DNA of 17,402 nucleotides from JAHFPN01 sp036559465 (GCA_036559465.1 DATBTC010000050.1:1-17402), one strand, 5' to 3'; counted from the first letter of the stretch, positions 6,392 to 12,939 are shown. Notes: generated by a model from the letters alone, not told the origin. Made by a program: numbers and translations.

Positions 6392-7774
6392 ATGAAAAAT
6401 CACGCCTCCTACAGCTACTGGCTCGAAACCTGCGGTGACGACCTGACGCCGCGGGCGGCCTTGAGCGGCTCCATCGACGTCGATGTAGCGATTCTCGGCG
6501 CCGGCTATTCAGGGCTGTGGACCGCCTATTATCTGCTGCAGCGGCAACCATCGCTGAAGATCGCAATCGTGGAGAAGGAGATCGCGGGCTTCGGCGCCTC
6601 GGGGCGCAACGGCTCGTGGTGCACGTGCCATTTTCCCGCGAGCCTTGGGGCGATCGCGAAGCACTATGGGCCGGACTCGGCGCGTGCGCTGTACCGGGCG
6701 ATGGCCGGCGCGGTCGACGAGGTCGGGCGGGTCGCGGTAGCGGAGGGCTTCGACATTCATTACGACAAGGGCGGGGCGATGACGGTCGCGCGCGGGCCGC
6801 ACCAATTACCGTCGGTCCGCGAGACGCACGCCGAATACGAGGGCCTCGGCCTCGGCGATCGCGTTCAACTGCTCACCAAGGCGGAGACCGATGCGCGGGT
6901 GAAGATTACGGGCGTGCACGGTGCGATCTATTACCGGGACGCAGCGATGATCCATCCGGGCCGATTGGCCCGCGGCCTGGCGCGCGTGGTGGAGCGGCGA
7001 GGGGCTACGATCTACGAGCAGACCGAAGTCACCGACTTCACCACCGGCAGGCATCCGGCGCTGCACACCCCGCGCGGCGATGTGCGGGCGAAGACGATCG
7101 TACTCGCCGGCGAAGCGTACCTGACGCGATTGCGCAAGCTGCGCCGGGTGCTGGTCCCGGTCTATTCGCTGATGACGCTGACGGAGCCGCTCTCGGCAGC
7201 CGATTGGGCCGAGATCGGCTGGAAGAACCGCGAGTGCATCGATTCTTCGCGCCTCACGATCGAATACATTTCCAAAACGCGCGACGGGCGCATTCTGTTC
7301 GGCGGGCGCGGCGCGCCGTACCATTTCGGCTCGCGCATCGAAGACGAGTACGACCGGCATGAACCGACGATCAAAATGTTCCGGGAGAATGTGCGGAAGT
7401 GGTTTCCGCGGCTCAAGGACGTGCGGTTCAGCCATGCCTGGGGCGGTCCGCTCGGTGCGCCGCGCGATTTCATGACGACGATGAGCTACGACCCGGCGCA
7501 GGGCTGCGCCACCCCACGCGGCTACGTCGGCAACGGCGTTGCGACGACCAATCTATCGGGCCGCGTGCTGGCCGATCTCATTACCGGCGTGAAGTCCGAG
7601 ATCACGGCGCTGCCGTGCGTCAACCACCGCTCGCCCAATTGGGAGCCGGAGCCGTTTCGCTTTCTCGGCGTGCACTATGTTCAGCGCGCCTATGCGCAGA
7701 TCGATGCGAAAGCCGAGCGGACCGGCATCGCGCCAAGCGGCAAGACGCTGGCGGAGCGCCTCACTCGGCACTAG
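6392..7774 (+). CDS. FAD-dependent oxidoreductase, DAO family (PuuB/DadA-like)
   Basis: A 460-residue flavoenzyme of the DAO superfamily (COG0665: D-amino acid, glycine or gamma-glutamylputrescine oxidase types). The dinucleotide-binding motif is DVAILGAGYSGLWTAYYLL (GAGYSG at 36-41), followed by the acidic end of strand 2 (IVEKE) and the FGASGRNGS motif that is characteristic of PuuB-like oxidases. The C-terminal part has GYVGNGVATTNLSGRVLADLI, which closes the FAD site. An in-frame stop at 6365-6367 rules out a start farther upstream, and no Shine-Dalgarno is obvious. Such enzymes oxidise primary or secondary amines to imine or aldehyde with H2O2 or a quinone as acceptor. The substrate cannot be read from the sequence. 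The aldehyde dehydrogenase downstream would suit an amine-to-acid route, but this is inference. Its stop codon overlaps that of the convergent DUF2277 gene. Confidence 0.85.
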   Translation: MKNHASYSYWLETCGDDLTPRAALSGSIDVDVAILGAGYSGLWTAYYLLQRQPSLKIAIVEKEIAGFGASGRNGSWCTCHFPASLGAIAKHYGPDSARALYRAMAGAVDEVGRVAVAEGFDIHYDKGGAMTVARGPHQLPSVRETHAEYEGLGLGDRVQLLTKAETDARVKITGVHGAIYYRDAAMIHPGRLARGLARVVERRGATIYEQTEVTDFTTGRHPALHTPRGDVRAKTIVLAGEAYLTRLRKLRRVLVPVYSLMTLTEPLSAADWAEIGWKNRECIDSSRLTIEYISKTRDGRILFGGRGAPYHFGSRIEDEYDRHEPTIKMFRENVRKWFPRLKDVRFSHAWGGPLGAPRDFMTTMSYDPAQGCATPRGYVGNGVATTNLSGRVLADLITGVKSEITALPCVNHRSPNWEPEPFRFLGVHYVQRAYAQIDAKAERTGIAPSGKTLAERLTRH

Positions 7775-8037
7775 GCAAACCGTTCTGCGGCCCGCGCCCG
7801 CGCTTTCTGCGCTTCGACCTCGCGGTCGCGCGGCGGGCTCGACGTCTCCAGCGAATCGATCAGCCGGCGGGCTACTTTGAAGACGTCTTCGACCGCGTGT
7901 TCAAACGCTGCCTCGTTCGCCTTCGACGGCTTGGCAAATCCGCTCAGCTTGCGGACGAACTGTTCCGAAGACGCTCTGATCTCTTCGTCCGTCGCGGGCG
8001 GATCAAAGTTGAAAAGCGTGCGGATATTTCGGCACAT
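7771..8037 (-). CDS. DUF2277 family protein
   Basis: An 88-residue protein matching DUF2277, whose members begin MCRNI(R/K)TLFNF-PPAT-EEI as here. The middle, RKLSGFAKPSKANEAAFEHAV, is the family's characteristic region. The rest is a helix VEDVFKVARRLIDSL and a basic/acidic tail. It is soluble with no signal. Function is unknown; the conserved Cys2 near the N-terminus is a family feature. GGGAGAG lies 4 bases before the ATG. It starts 16 bases after the SDR gene stop and is probably its co-transcribed partner. The last four bases (CTAG, 7771-7774) hold both its TAG and the TAG of the convergent flavin oxidase. Confidence 0.9.
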   Translation of the reverse strand: MCRNIRTLFNFDPPATDEEIRASSEQFVRKLSGFAKPSKANEAAFEHAVEDVFKVARRLIDSLETSSPPRDREVEAQKARARAAERFA

Positions 8038-8053
8038 GGAACTCTCCCAAGAA

Positions 8054-8755
8054 TTATGCGCGTCCGTACACAGGCGTTACGGCCCCGCGCGTCACCTTGT
8101 TATCGGGCGAAGCGAGGAACAGGATCGTCTGCGCTACCTCTTCCACCTTGGGCCAGGTGGCGAAATCGGCCTTCGGCATGGTCTTGCGGTTGGCCGGCGT
8201 ATCCATGATCGAAGGGGCGACCGCATTCACCAGAATGCCGTCCTTGGCGACTTCCTCCGCGAGCGCCACGGTCAGCGCCGCGACCGCGGCCTTGGTTGCG
8301 GTATAGGCGGCGGAATTCGCGCCGCTGCGCCATTCCAGCGCCGGCCGCGACGCTACATTGACGATGCGTCCGCCGGCCTTGCCGCGCGCCATGGCGCGCA
8401 CCGCCGCGCGGCAGCACAGGAAGCAAGTGACGAAGTTCATGTCGATCTGCTGCATGAGTGTGGCCTTGTCGGTCTCGCTCACTGGGCTCCAGGCGTAGCC
8501 GCCAACGAGATGAATCGAAGCCCACAGGTTTGGTGCGGCATCGAACAGCTTCGCCACCACCGCTTCGTCAGACAGCGTGGCCGCGGCGACAAGTTGCGCG
8601 CGCTTGTCGGCGCGATGGGCGAAGTTCTGCGCCTCCGGCTCGCTCACATAGGGGACGTGACAAAAGGCGCCGACCTTCAGCAGAGCGCCGACGACGGCAG
8701 TGCCGAGCGCGCCGGTTCCACCGGTGACGATCACATGACGATCGCGAAAGTCCAC
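8054..8755 (-). CDS. SDR family NAD(P)-dependent oxidoreductase
   Basis: A short-chain dehydrogenase/reductase of about 233 residues. The cofactor loop is HVIVTGGTGALGTAV (TGGTGALG). The catalytic set, numbered from the upstream TTG, is N111 (MNF), S140 (NVASRP), Y155 and K159 (AAYTATKAA). The usual NNAG motif is replaced by HLVGGYA, as in several divergent SDRs. Motifs NAVAPSIMDTPANR and the short C-terminus ending VTPVYGRA fit classical SDRs. Two starts are possible: TTG at 8767 (237 residues) or GTG at 8755. GTG is preferred because GGGGGA (8760-8765) lies just upstream of it, and the domain begins only six residues later. The substrate is unknown. It is upstream of DUF2277 (16-base gap) and divergent from the aldehyde dehydrogenase gene. 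Confidence 0.88.
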   Translation of the reverse strand: MDFRDRHVIVTGGTGALGTAVVGALLKVGAFCHVPYVSEPEAQNFAHRADKRAQLVAAATLSDEAVVAKLFDAAPNLWASIHLVGGYAWSPVSETDKATLMQQIDMNFVTCFLCCRAAVRAMARGKAGGRIVNVASRPALEWRSGANSAAYTATKAAVAALTVALAEEVAKDGILVNAVAPSIMDTPANRKTMPKADFATWPKVEEVAQTILFLASPDNKVTRGAVTPVYGRA

Positions 8756-8759
8756 GAGT

Positions 8760-8765
8760 TCCCCC
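8760..8765 (-). promoter_or_regulatory. Shine-Dalgarno deciding the SDR start
   Basis: GGGGGA on the minus strand, four bases before the GTG at 8755. The alternative TTG at 8767 lies upstream of it and has only a weak GAAGA. This supports the shorter protein. Confidence 0.5.
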
Positions 8766-8806
8766 AAGAAATCTTCATTCTTCGCCGCGGGACAGCCGGG
8801 AGGAGT

Positions 8807-8834
8807 ATTCTATATTGACACGCCTTCCGATCAA
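8807..8834 (-). promoter_or_regulatory. candidate SDR-DUF2277 promoter
   Basis: On the minus strand TTGATC (8829-8834) and TAGAAT (8807-8812) are separated by 16 bases. The -10 matches five of six sigma-70 consensus bases and the -35 four of six. It would start transcription near 8800, about 45 bases before the SDR start. A TTGACA on the opposite strand at 8815-8820 lies within the spacer and could belong to the divergent aldehyde dehydrogenase promoter, but it lacks a good -10. Confidence 0.4.
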
Positions 8835-8879
8835 AGGCTCGATGGGCGACTGCGCTCAAGGGCGAGGCGGGAGAGTTAG

Positions 8880-10358
8880 ATGGTTCGACCGATCCTGATC
8901 AACGGCAAGTTCGTCGAGGCGCAATCGAATACGGCGATCGAGATCCATAACCCGGCGACCCTCGAAGTCTTGGACAGCATTCCCGCTTGCGGCGAAGCCG
9001 ACATCAACGCCGCCGTCAAGGCGGCGCGCGCGGCGCAGCCGGCATGGTGGCGGCTCGGGGGCGTCGACAAGGCGGAGCTACTGCACGCGGTGGCGGAGCG
9101 CATTCGCGGCAAGCAAAAGGCCATTGCGACCCTGATGACGCAGGAAACGGGGAAGCCGCTGATCGAATCCAGCGACTGCGTCAAATGGGTGGCCGAGGCG
9201 TTTGATTATTTCGCCGAAATCGGCCGCGCAGGGCAGGGTCCCGTCGTAGCGCCCGGCGCGCCGCACCAGGTGAACTTCGTCCGCAAAGAGCCCTTCGGCG
9301 TCGTGGCGTGCATCTCTCCGTTCAATTTTCCACTGCTGTTGATGGCATGGAAGGTCGCGCCCGCGATCGCGGCCGGCAACACGGTGGTGTGCAAGCCGCC
9401 GCACCAGAACCCGCTCGCGGGGCTCCTGCTTGGCGAATGCTACGACATGCTGCCGCCCGGCGTAGTCAATATCGTCACTGGCGCTGCCGATACGGGCAAG
9501 TTGATGATCGCCCATCCGGACATCGATGCTGTGGCATTCACGGGCTCGACCGCCGCCGGCAAGCAGATCGCGGCCACTGCCGGAGCGCAACTGAAGAAGG
9601 TCAATCTTGAGCTCGGCGGCATCGACCCCTTGATCGTGTTCGGCGACGCCGATCTCGACGTGGCGGTGCGCGGTGCGGTCTGGGCGCGGTTGCTGAACGC
9701 CGGACAGGTCTGCACCTCGTCCAAGCGCATCTATGTCGTTGAGTCGATCGCGCAAGAATTTACCAAGCGCGTGGTCGAGCACGTGAAGACACTGAATGTC
9801 GGCAATCCCATGGATCCGAAGACCGATATAGGTCCGCTGATTTCAGCCGACGCCGTCGACAAGCTGGAACAGCAACTCTCGACCGTGCTGGGCGAGGGAG
9901 GGAAGCTGCTCCATGGCGGCAAGCGTTTCCAACCGAACGGTCTCAAAGGCCATTTCTTCCAGCCGGCCGTCGTTTCCGGCGTGAAGCATGGCGGCATCGC
10001 GACCAAGGAAGAGTTGTTCGGCCCGGTGATTTCCATCTTCTACGTGAAGGACGCCGACGAGGCGATCAAGAAAGCGAACGATTCCGAATACGCCCTCGGC
10101 GCCACGGTCTACACCAAGAGCCTCGAGATCGCGATGAAGGCGATGGAAAACATCAAGGCGGGTAGCTTCTGGATCAACGACCCCTTGAGCGACAACAACG
10201 CCGCGCCGTTTGGCGGCATGCGCCACAGCGGCATCGGGCGCGAGCTAGGCGCGGAAGGGCTCGACGCATTCCGCGAGCCCAAGCACGTCCATCTCGACTA
10301 CATTCAGGAACGCAAGCCCGACTGGTTCCCCTACGCGGAGCGAAAAATTTCCGACTAG
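8880..10358 (+). CDS. NAD(P)-dependent aldehyde dehydrogenase family protein
   Basis: A 492-residue ALDH of the usual length. It has the oxyanion asparagine N149 in SPFNFP, cofactor lysine K172 in VVCKPP, the Rossmann turn FTGSTAAGK (220-228), general base E244 in LELGG, and catalytic C278 in NAGQVCTSSKR. The C-terminal ELFGPVISIF and PFGGMRHSGIGRELG segments are also typical. It oxidises an aldehyde to the acid with NAD(P)+. Overall it resembles betaine-aldehyde, aminobutyraldehyde or broad-range aromatic ALDHs; the substrate cannot be fixed. The usual lysine after LELGG (LELGGK-x-P) is isoleucine here (LELGGIDP), a small oddity outside the catalytic set. GGGAGAG precedes the ATG. The gene ends in a CTAG overlap with the convergent Rieske-flavodoxin gene. 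A link with the flavin oxidase is inference. Confidence 0.94.
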   Translation: MVRPILINGKFVEAQSNTAIEIHNPATLEVLDSIPACGEADINAAVKAARAAQPAWWRLGGVDKAELLHAVAERIRGKQKAIATLMTQETGKPLIESSDCVKWVAEAFDYFAEIGRAGQGPVVAPGAPHQVNFVRKEPFGVVACISPFNFPLLLMAWKVAPAIAAGNTVVCKPPHQNPLAGLLLGECYDMLPPGVVNIVTGAADTGKLMIAHPDIDAVAFTGSTAAGKQIAATAGAQLKKVNLELGGIDPLIVFGDADLDVAVRGAVWARLLNAGQVCTSSKRIYVVESIAQEFTKRVVEHVKTLNVGNPMDPKTDIGPLISADAVDKLEQQLSTVLGEGGKLLHGGKRFQPNGLKGHFFQPAVVSGVKHGGIATKEELFGPVISIFYVKDADEAIKKANDSEYALGATVYTKSLEIAMKAMENIKAGSFWINDPLSDNNAAPFGGMRHSGIGRELGAEGLDAFREPKHVHLDYIQERKPDWFPYAERKISD

Positions 10359-11464
10359 TCGCGATCCAATGTGTCGGCCATAACCGGCCGGCCCTTCATG
10401 CCGCCTCGTTCGGTCACCGGCTGGAGCGGCGAATCGATCAGCTTGCGGGACATCTCCAGACAACGTCCAGCCAGCGCCGCCGCGCCCTGAGCGAGCGCCT
10501 TGGAGTCGCGCACGATGCGCACGTTGTTTTCCATGTCCTCGTGCGACCAGCCGCGCGAATGACCGATATAAGGAAATTTCGGGAACTGGAACCCAAGCTC
10601 GCCAAAGAAGCCGAGCATCGAGCCGGCCACGGCTTGTACATTGTCCTGGCCGCCGACAATGATGAAGCCCGCCACCTTGTTGAGGATGAGCTGCCTTTCC
10701 TTAGTGGCGATGTCGACCTGCGCGCAGTTCAACCGCTCCACCATCTTGAAATAGAGCGAGGAGGCGGCGCCCCAGCGGATCGGCGTCGCGACGATGATGG
10801 CGTCGGCCCAAAACACCAACAGTTCGTAGATCTGGTCCATCTGGTCGCTCTGATCCATCTGGGTGATGGAGCAGGGCCAGGTGCAGGCGCGGAGACTCTT
10901 CGAGAAATAGCCTTCGCAGTGGCGGAATTTCAGTTGGTTGAGACGCACGAGCTTGGTCTCGGCGCCGGCCTTCTTACCCGCCTCCAGAGCGGCGTTGAGC
11001 AGATGATCGGAGCCTGAGAAGCGCGGGTAGGCCTCGTCCATGACGGTGGTCGAGATGCCGGCCAGGCGCAGCGGGCCGGGCGCTCGGGTGAGGTCGCGTT
11101 CGAGGGGATGCGGGTCGTGCTTCGGCTTATTGCGCTTGGTCGGGTTGCCGATATCGACCAGCACGCGGCCGCCTTCGACTTTCACCGGGAACGAGGGGAC
11201 CTTGTCCTCTTCGAATCCGGGCTCTCCTTCGCCGGTGCGGCAATGAAATTTGTAGTGGTGCCACGGGCAGACGACGTAATCGCCGTCGAGTGTTCCCTCG
11301 CCGAGCGGACCGCCCACGTGGTTGCACGCGTTTGAGATCGCGCCGAATTTTCCGTCCTTGAAGGACAGCGCAACGGGAGTGGTCTTGGCCTTGATCGGCC
11401 TTAGCTGTGTGTTCTTGAGATCGTCGGCCGCGCCGACGTCGATCCATTCCGGTTCGCGAGCCAT
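10355..11464 (-). CDS. Rieske [2Fe-2S] domain fused to flavodoxin-like / FMN reductase domain
   Basis: A 369-residue two-domain redox protein. Residues 6-106 are a Rieske ferredoxin domain with the complete cluster motif C47-N-H49 and C66-P-W-H69. A polar linker (about 107-130) leads to a flavodoxin-like, NAD(P)H-dependent FMN reductase-type domain (about 131-345): a likely phosphate-binding strand-loop (LAGISTT...RFSGSDHLLNAAL), IIVATPIRWGAASSLYFKMVERL, and the flavin-site segment IIVGGQDN. Three cysteines (C183, C194, C198) sit where iron-sulfur flavoproteins carry cysteines, so a second cluster is possible but unproven. No signal or membrane segment is visible, so it is cytoplasmic. AGGAGA precedes the ATG. 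It is the last gene of the Rieske cassette, 9 bases after the membrane Rieske gene, and probably passes electrons from NAD(P)H through flavin to Rieske; this is inference. Confidence 0.88.
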   Translation of the reverse strand: MAREPEWIDVGAADDLKNTQLRPIKAKTTPVALSFKDGKFGAISNACNHVGGPLGEGTLDGDYVVCPWHHYKFHCRTGEGEPGFEEDKVPSFPVKVEGGRVLVDIGNPTKRNKPKHDPHPLERDLTRAPGPLRLAGISTTVMDEAYPRFSGSDHLLNAALEAGKKAGAETKLVRLNQLKFRHCEGYFSKSLRACTWPCSITQMDQSDQMDQIYELLVFWADAIIVATPIRWGAASSLYFKMVERLNCAQVDIATKERQLILNKVAGFIIVGGQDNVQAVAGSMLGFFGELGFQFPKFPYIGHSRGWSHEDMENNVRIVRDSKALAQGAAALAGRCLEMSRKLIDSPLQPVTERGGMKGRPVMADTLDRD

Positions 11465-11473
11465 GACGATCTC

Positions 11474-12520
11474 CTAGGCGTTCAGTGGGACCTTGATCGA
11501 GGCGGCAGTGCCCGGCGCCAGCGGGCGCGGGTCGAGCTCGACGATACCGTTCTTCAGCCGCACCCGGTAGGTGGCGACTCTCTCGGTGAACGGCGGCGGC
11601 GCGCAGCCGTTTTTCAATTGATATTGATAGCCATGCCAGGGGCAAGTGATCAGCCCGTCGATGATCTTGCCTTCGCCGATCGGCCCGTTCTGGTGGGCGC
11701 AGACGTTGCTCAGCGCGCCTACTTGGTCGCCGTCGCGGAAGATAGCGATGCGCTCGCCGCCTGGGGCGGCTACGATCTTCGCGCACTTGTCGCGGATCGA
11801 CAGCGGCGGGCCGACCGGGATCCAGCCCTCAGCGCTCGGCGCGATGCCGCGGTCGATGGCGCGTCCGCGCAGGCCAGCGAAAATGTGCAGCGTTGCTACG
11901 ATAGCGAGCGAGGCGACCAGCATGATCGGGATGCCAAGCCCGCGATTGGTTTGCATGGCGCCGAGCGCCACGTGGATGACCACGAGGCCGTACGCGGCAT
12001 AGACCGCCATGTGGATCGCCTTCCACATTGGCGGCTTCAGCACCGCGAGCCAATAGTCGTGGCTGGTGGACGCCATCAGCAGGAAAATGAAAAGCGCGAC
12101 GAGGCCAAGTGTTTTGAACGGGAAGCCGATGAACTTGAGGTAGTTCGGCCAATTGGTCAGTTCGTCCACGAGACTCGGCAACACGCCAAGCACGATGAAC
12201 CACTCGACCATGGACCAGGCATGCACGCAGGCGACCAGGAACATCAACACGCCGAAGTGGCGCCGGTTATAGAGCAGCGGCAAGAAGCGCGGGTTCAGCC
12301 GCGCGAGCGGGCCTATGCAGAGGATGATCGAGAGCATAAAGAACGCGCAGGTGCCGAACGCGCGAATGCGCAGATCGATCCACTCCGCCGAGTTTTTTGG
12401 CGGATGCAGCGAGCCCTCGATCAGCATGAAGCCGGCGATGTAGAGGACGACGCCTCCGACTAGCCATGCATCGTAGACGTATTTGGTGCGGCTCCACTGG
12501 ACTGCGACATAGCCGCTCAT
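11474..12520 (-). CDS. MsrQ-like ferric reductase transmembrane domain fused to Rieske domain
   Basis: A 348-residue membrane protein. The N-terminal ~220 residues have about six hydrophobic segments (near 17-38, 53-72, 89-112, 136-150, 166-189, 196-216) and resemble the ferric reductase/MsrQ (YedZ) heme-b domain: NRRHFGVLMFLVACVHAW (H88, H100) and MWKAIHMAVYAAYGLVVIHV (H170, H183). H100, H170 and H183 are the likely heme ligands. Residues about 233-335 are a Rieske domain with C274-A-H276 and C293-P-W-H296. In place of the FAD/NADH module of ferric reductases there is a Rieske cluster, an unusual arrangement. Electrons could pass between Rieske and heme across the membrane. Its ATG overlaps the stop of the small upstream gene (ATGA) and GGAGA lies 7 bases upstream. 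The terminal acceptor is unknown. Confidence 0.9.
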   Translation of the reverse strand: MSGYVAVQWSRTKYVYDAWLVGGVVLYIAGFMLIEGSLHPPKNSAEWIDLRIRAFGTCAFFMLSIILCIGPLARLNPRFLPLLYNRRHFGVLMFLVACVHAWSMVEWFIVLGVLPSLVDELTNWPNYLKFIGFPFKTLGLVALFIFLLMASTSHDYWLAVLKPPMWKAIHMAVYAAYGLVVIHVALGAMQTNRGLGIPIMLVASLAIVATLHIFAGLRGRAIDRGIAPSAEGWIPVGPPLSIRDKCAKIVAAPGGERIAIFRDGDQVGALSNVCAHQNGPIGEGKIIDGLITCPWHGYQYQLKNGCAPPPFTERVATYRVRLKNGIVELDPRPLAPGTAASIKVPLNA

Positions 12521-12657
12521 CGGCGTGTCTCCGTCTGCGGCAGCGCGAGCGGTTCGGCCGGCGCGCGGAGCATGAGCGCCATGACGAAGCCGAAGGCAAG
12601 CACGAGCGCGAGCACGGGCCAGATGAGGCGGTGGGCTTTGCGGTGCGGCCGTCTCAT
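12517..12657 (-). CDS. 46-residue single-pass membrane protein
   Basis: A small gene encoding MRRPHRKAHRLIWPVLALVL followed by AFGFVMALMLRAPAEPLALP and QTETRR. A basic, His-containing N-terminus precedes one transmembrane helix (about 11-30) and a short polar tail, suggesting N-in, C-out orientation. No family is recognised. It is supported as real by a clear AAGGAG Shine-Dalgarno five bases before the ATG and by four-base ATGA overlaps at both ends: its start with the stop of the 71-residue gene, and its stop with the start of the Rieske membrane gene. This points to a small subunit or assembly partner of that heme-Rieske protein, which is inference from context only. Confidence 0.75.
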   Translation of the reverse strand: MRRPHRKAHRLIWPVLALVLAFGFVMALMLRAPAEPLALPQTETRR

Positions 12658-12869
12658 TCGCGCTCCTTCGCCTTCAGCCAGCGAGAGAGCACGAGCGGCC
12701 ACAGGATTATCGAGGCGGGGAGGAACAGGAACCGCGCGCCGGCGGAAACCGGGATCGGCTCGGGCAGCGCGCGGGTGACGCCGAAAGTCAGGAAAACGAG
12801 GGCAACGACGAGACCGACCGCGACATAGAGCGCGGCGGCATAGAGCGCCATCCAGCCCAGGCTGAGCAT
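12654..12869 (-). CDS. 71-residue two-helix membrane protein
   Basis: First gene of the Rieske cassette. The protein has two hydrophobic segments: GWMALYAAALYVAVGLVVAL and on (about 5-31), and RFLFLPASIILWPLVLSRWL (45-64). A short loop rich in proline (ALPEPIPVSAG) lies between them and a charged end KAKERE follows. There is no signal peptide, no cysteine and no known motif, so no family is claimed. The ATG at 12869 has GGGGGA four bases upstream; the frame is open to 12908, but the extra Cys/Arg-rich residues would be read through the hairpin at 12880-12897 and lack a ribosome site. Its stop overlaps the next start as ATGA. It is likely a membrane subunit or anchor of the same redox complex. 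Confidence 0.78.
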   Translation of the reverse strand: MLSLGWMALYAAALYVAVGLVVALVFLTFGVTRALPEPIPVSAGARFLFLPASIILWPLVLSRWLKAKERE

Positions 12870-12879
12870 TGTTTCCCCC

Positions 12880-12897
12880 GTGCGGAATCTGCCGCAC
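12880..12897 (-). promoter_or_regulatory. hairpin abutting the ribosome site of the Rieske cassette
   Basis: GTGCGG-six bases-CCGCAC is a perfect six-pair inverted repeat whose edge touches the GGGGGA ribosome binding site (12874-12879) of the first cassette gene. It could be an operator half-site pair or an mRNA structure affecting initiation. No T-run follows in the minus direction. The 70-base gap to the NUDIX stop has no convincing promoter, so the cassette might be co-transcribed with topA-rnr-NUDIX. Confidence 0.45.
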
Positions 12898-12939
12898 CTG
12901 CAATGCATTTACAATCGGCGGGCCGGTTTGGATGCAGGC

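Noticed and set aside
8815..8820. Perfect TTGACA as -35 of the ALDH promoter
   Set aside because: No acceptable -10 at 16-18 bases; kept only as a remark in the overlapping minus-strand promoter entry.
10831..10862. Imperfect tandem repeat (QMDQSDQMDQ) in the Rieske-flavodoxin gene
   Set aside because: Short and within a region aligned to the flavodoxin-like fold; most likely ordinary local similarity.
12870..12908. Thirteen-residue extension of the 71-residue protein (MHCRCGRFRTGET)
   Set aside because: It is encoded by the hairpin and the ribosome site and has no Shine-Dalgarno of its own; the Cys residues are not taken as a metal motif.
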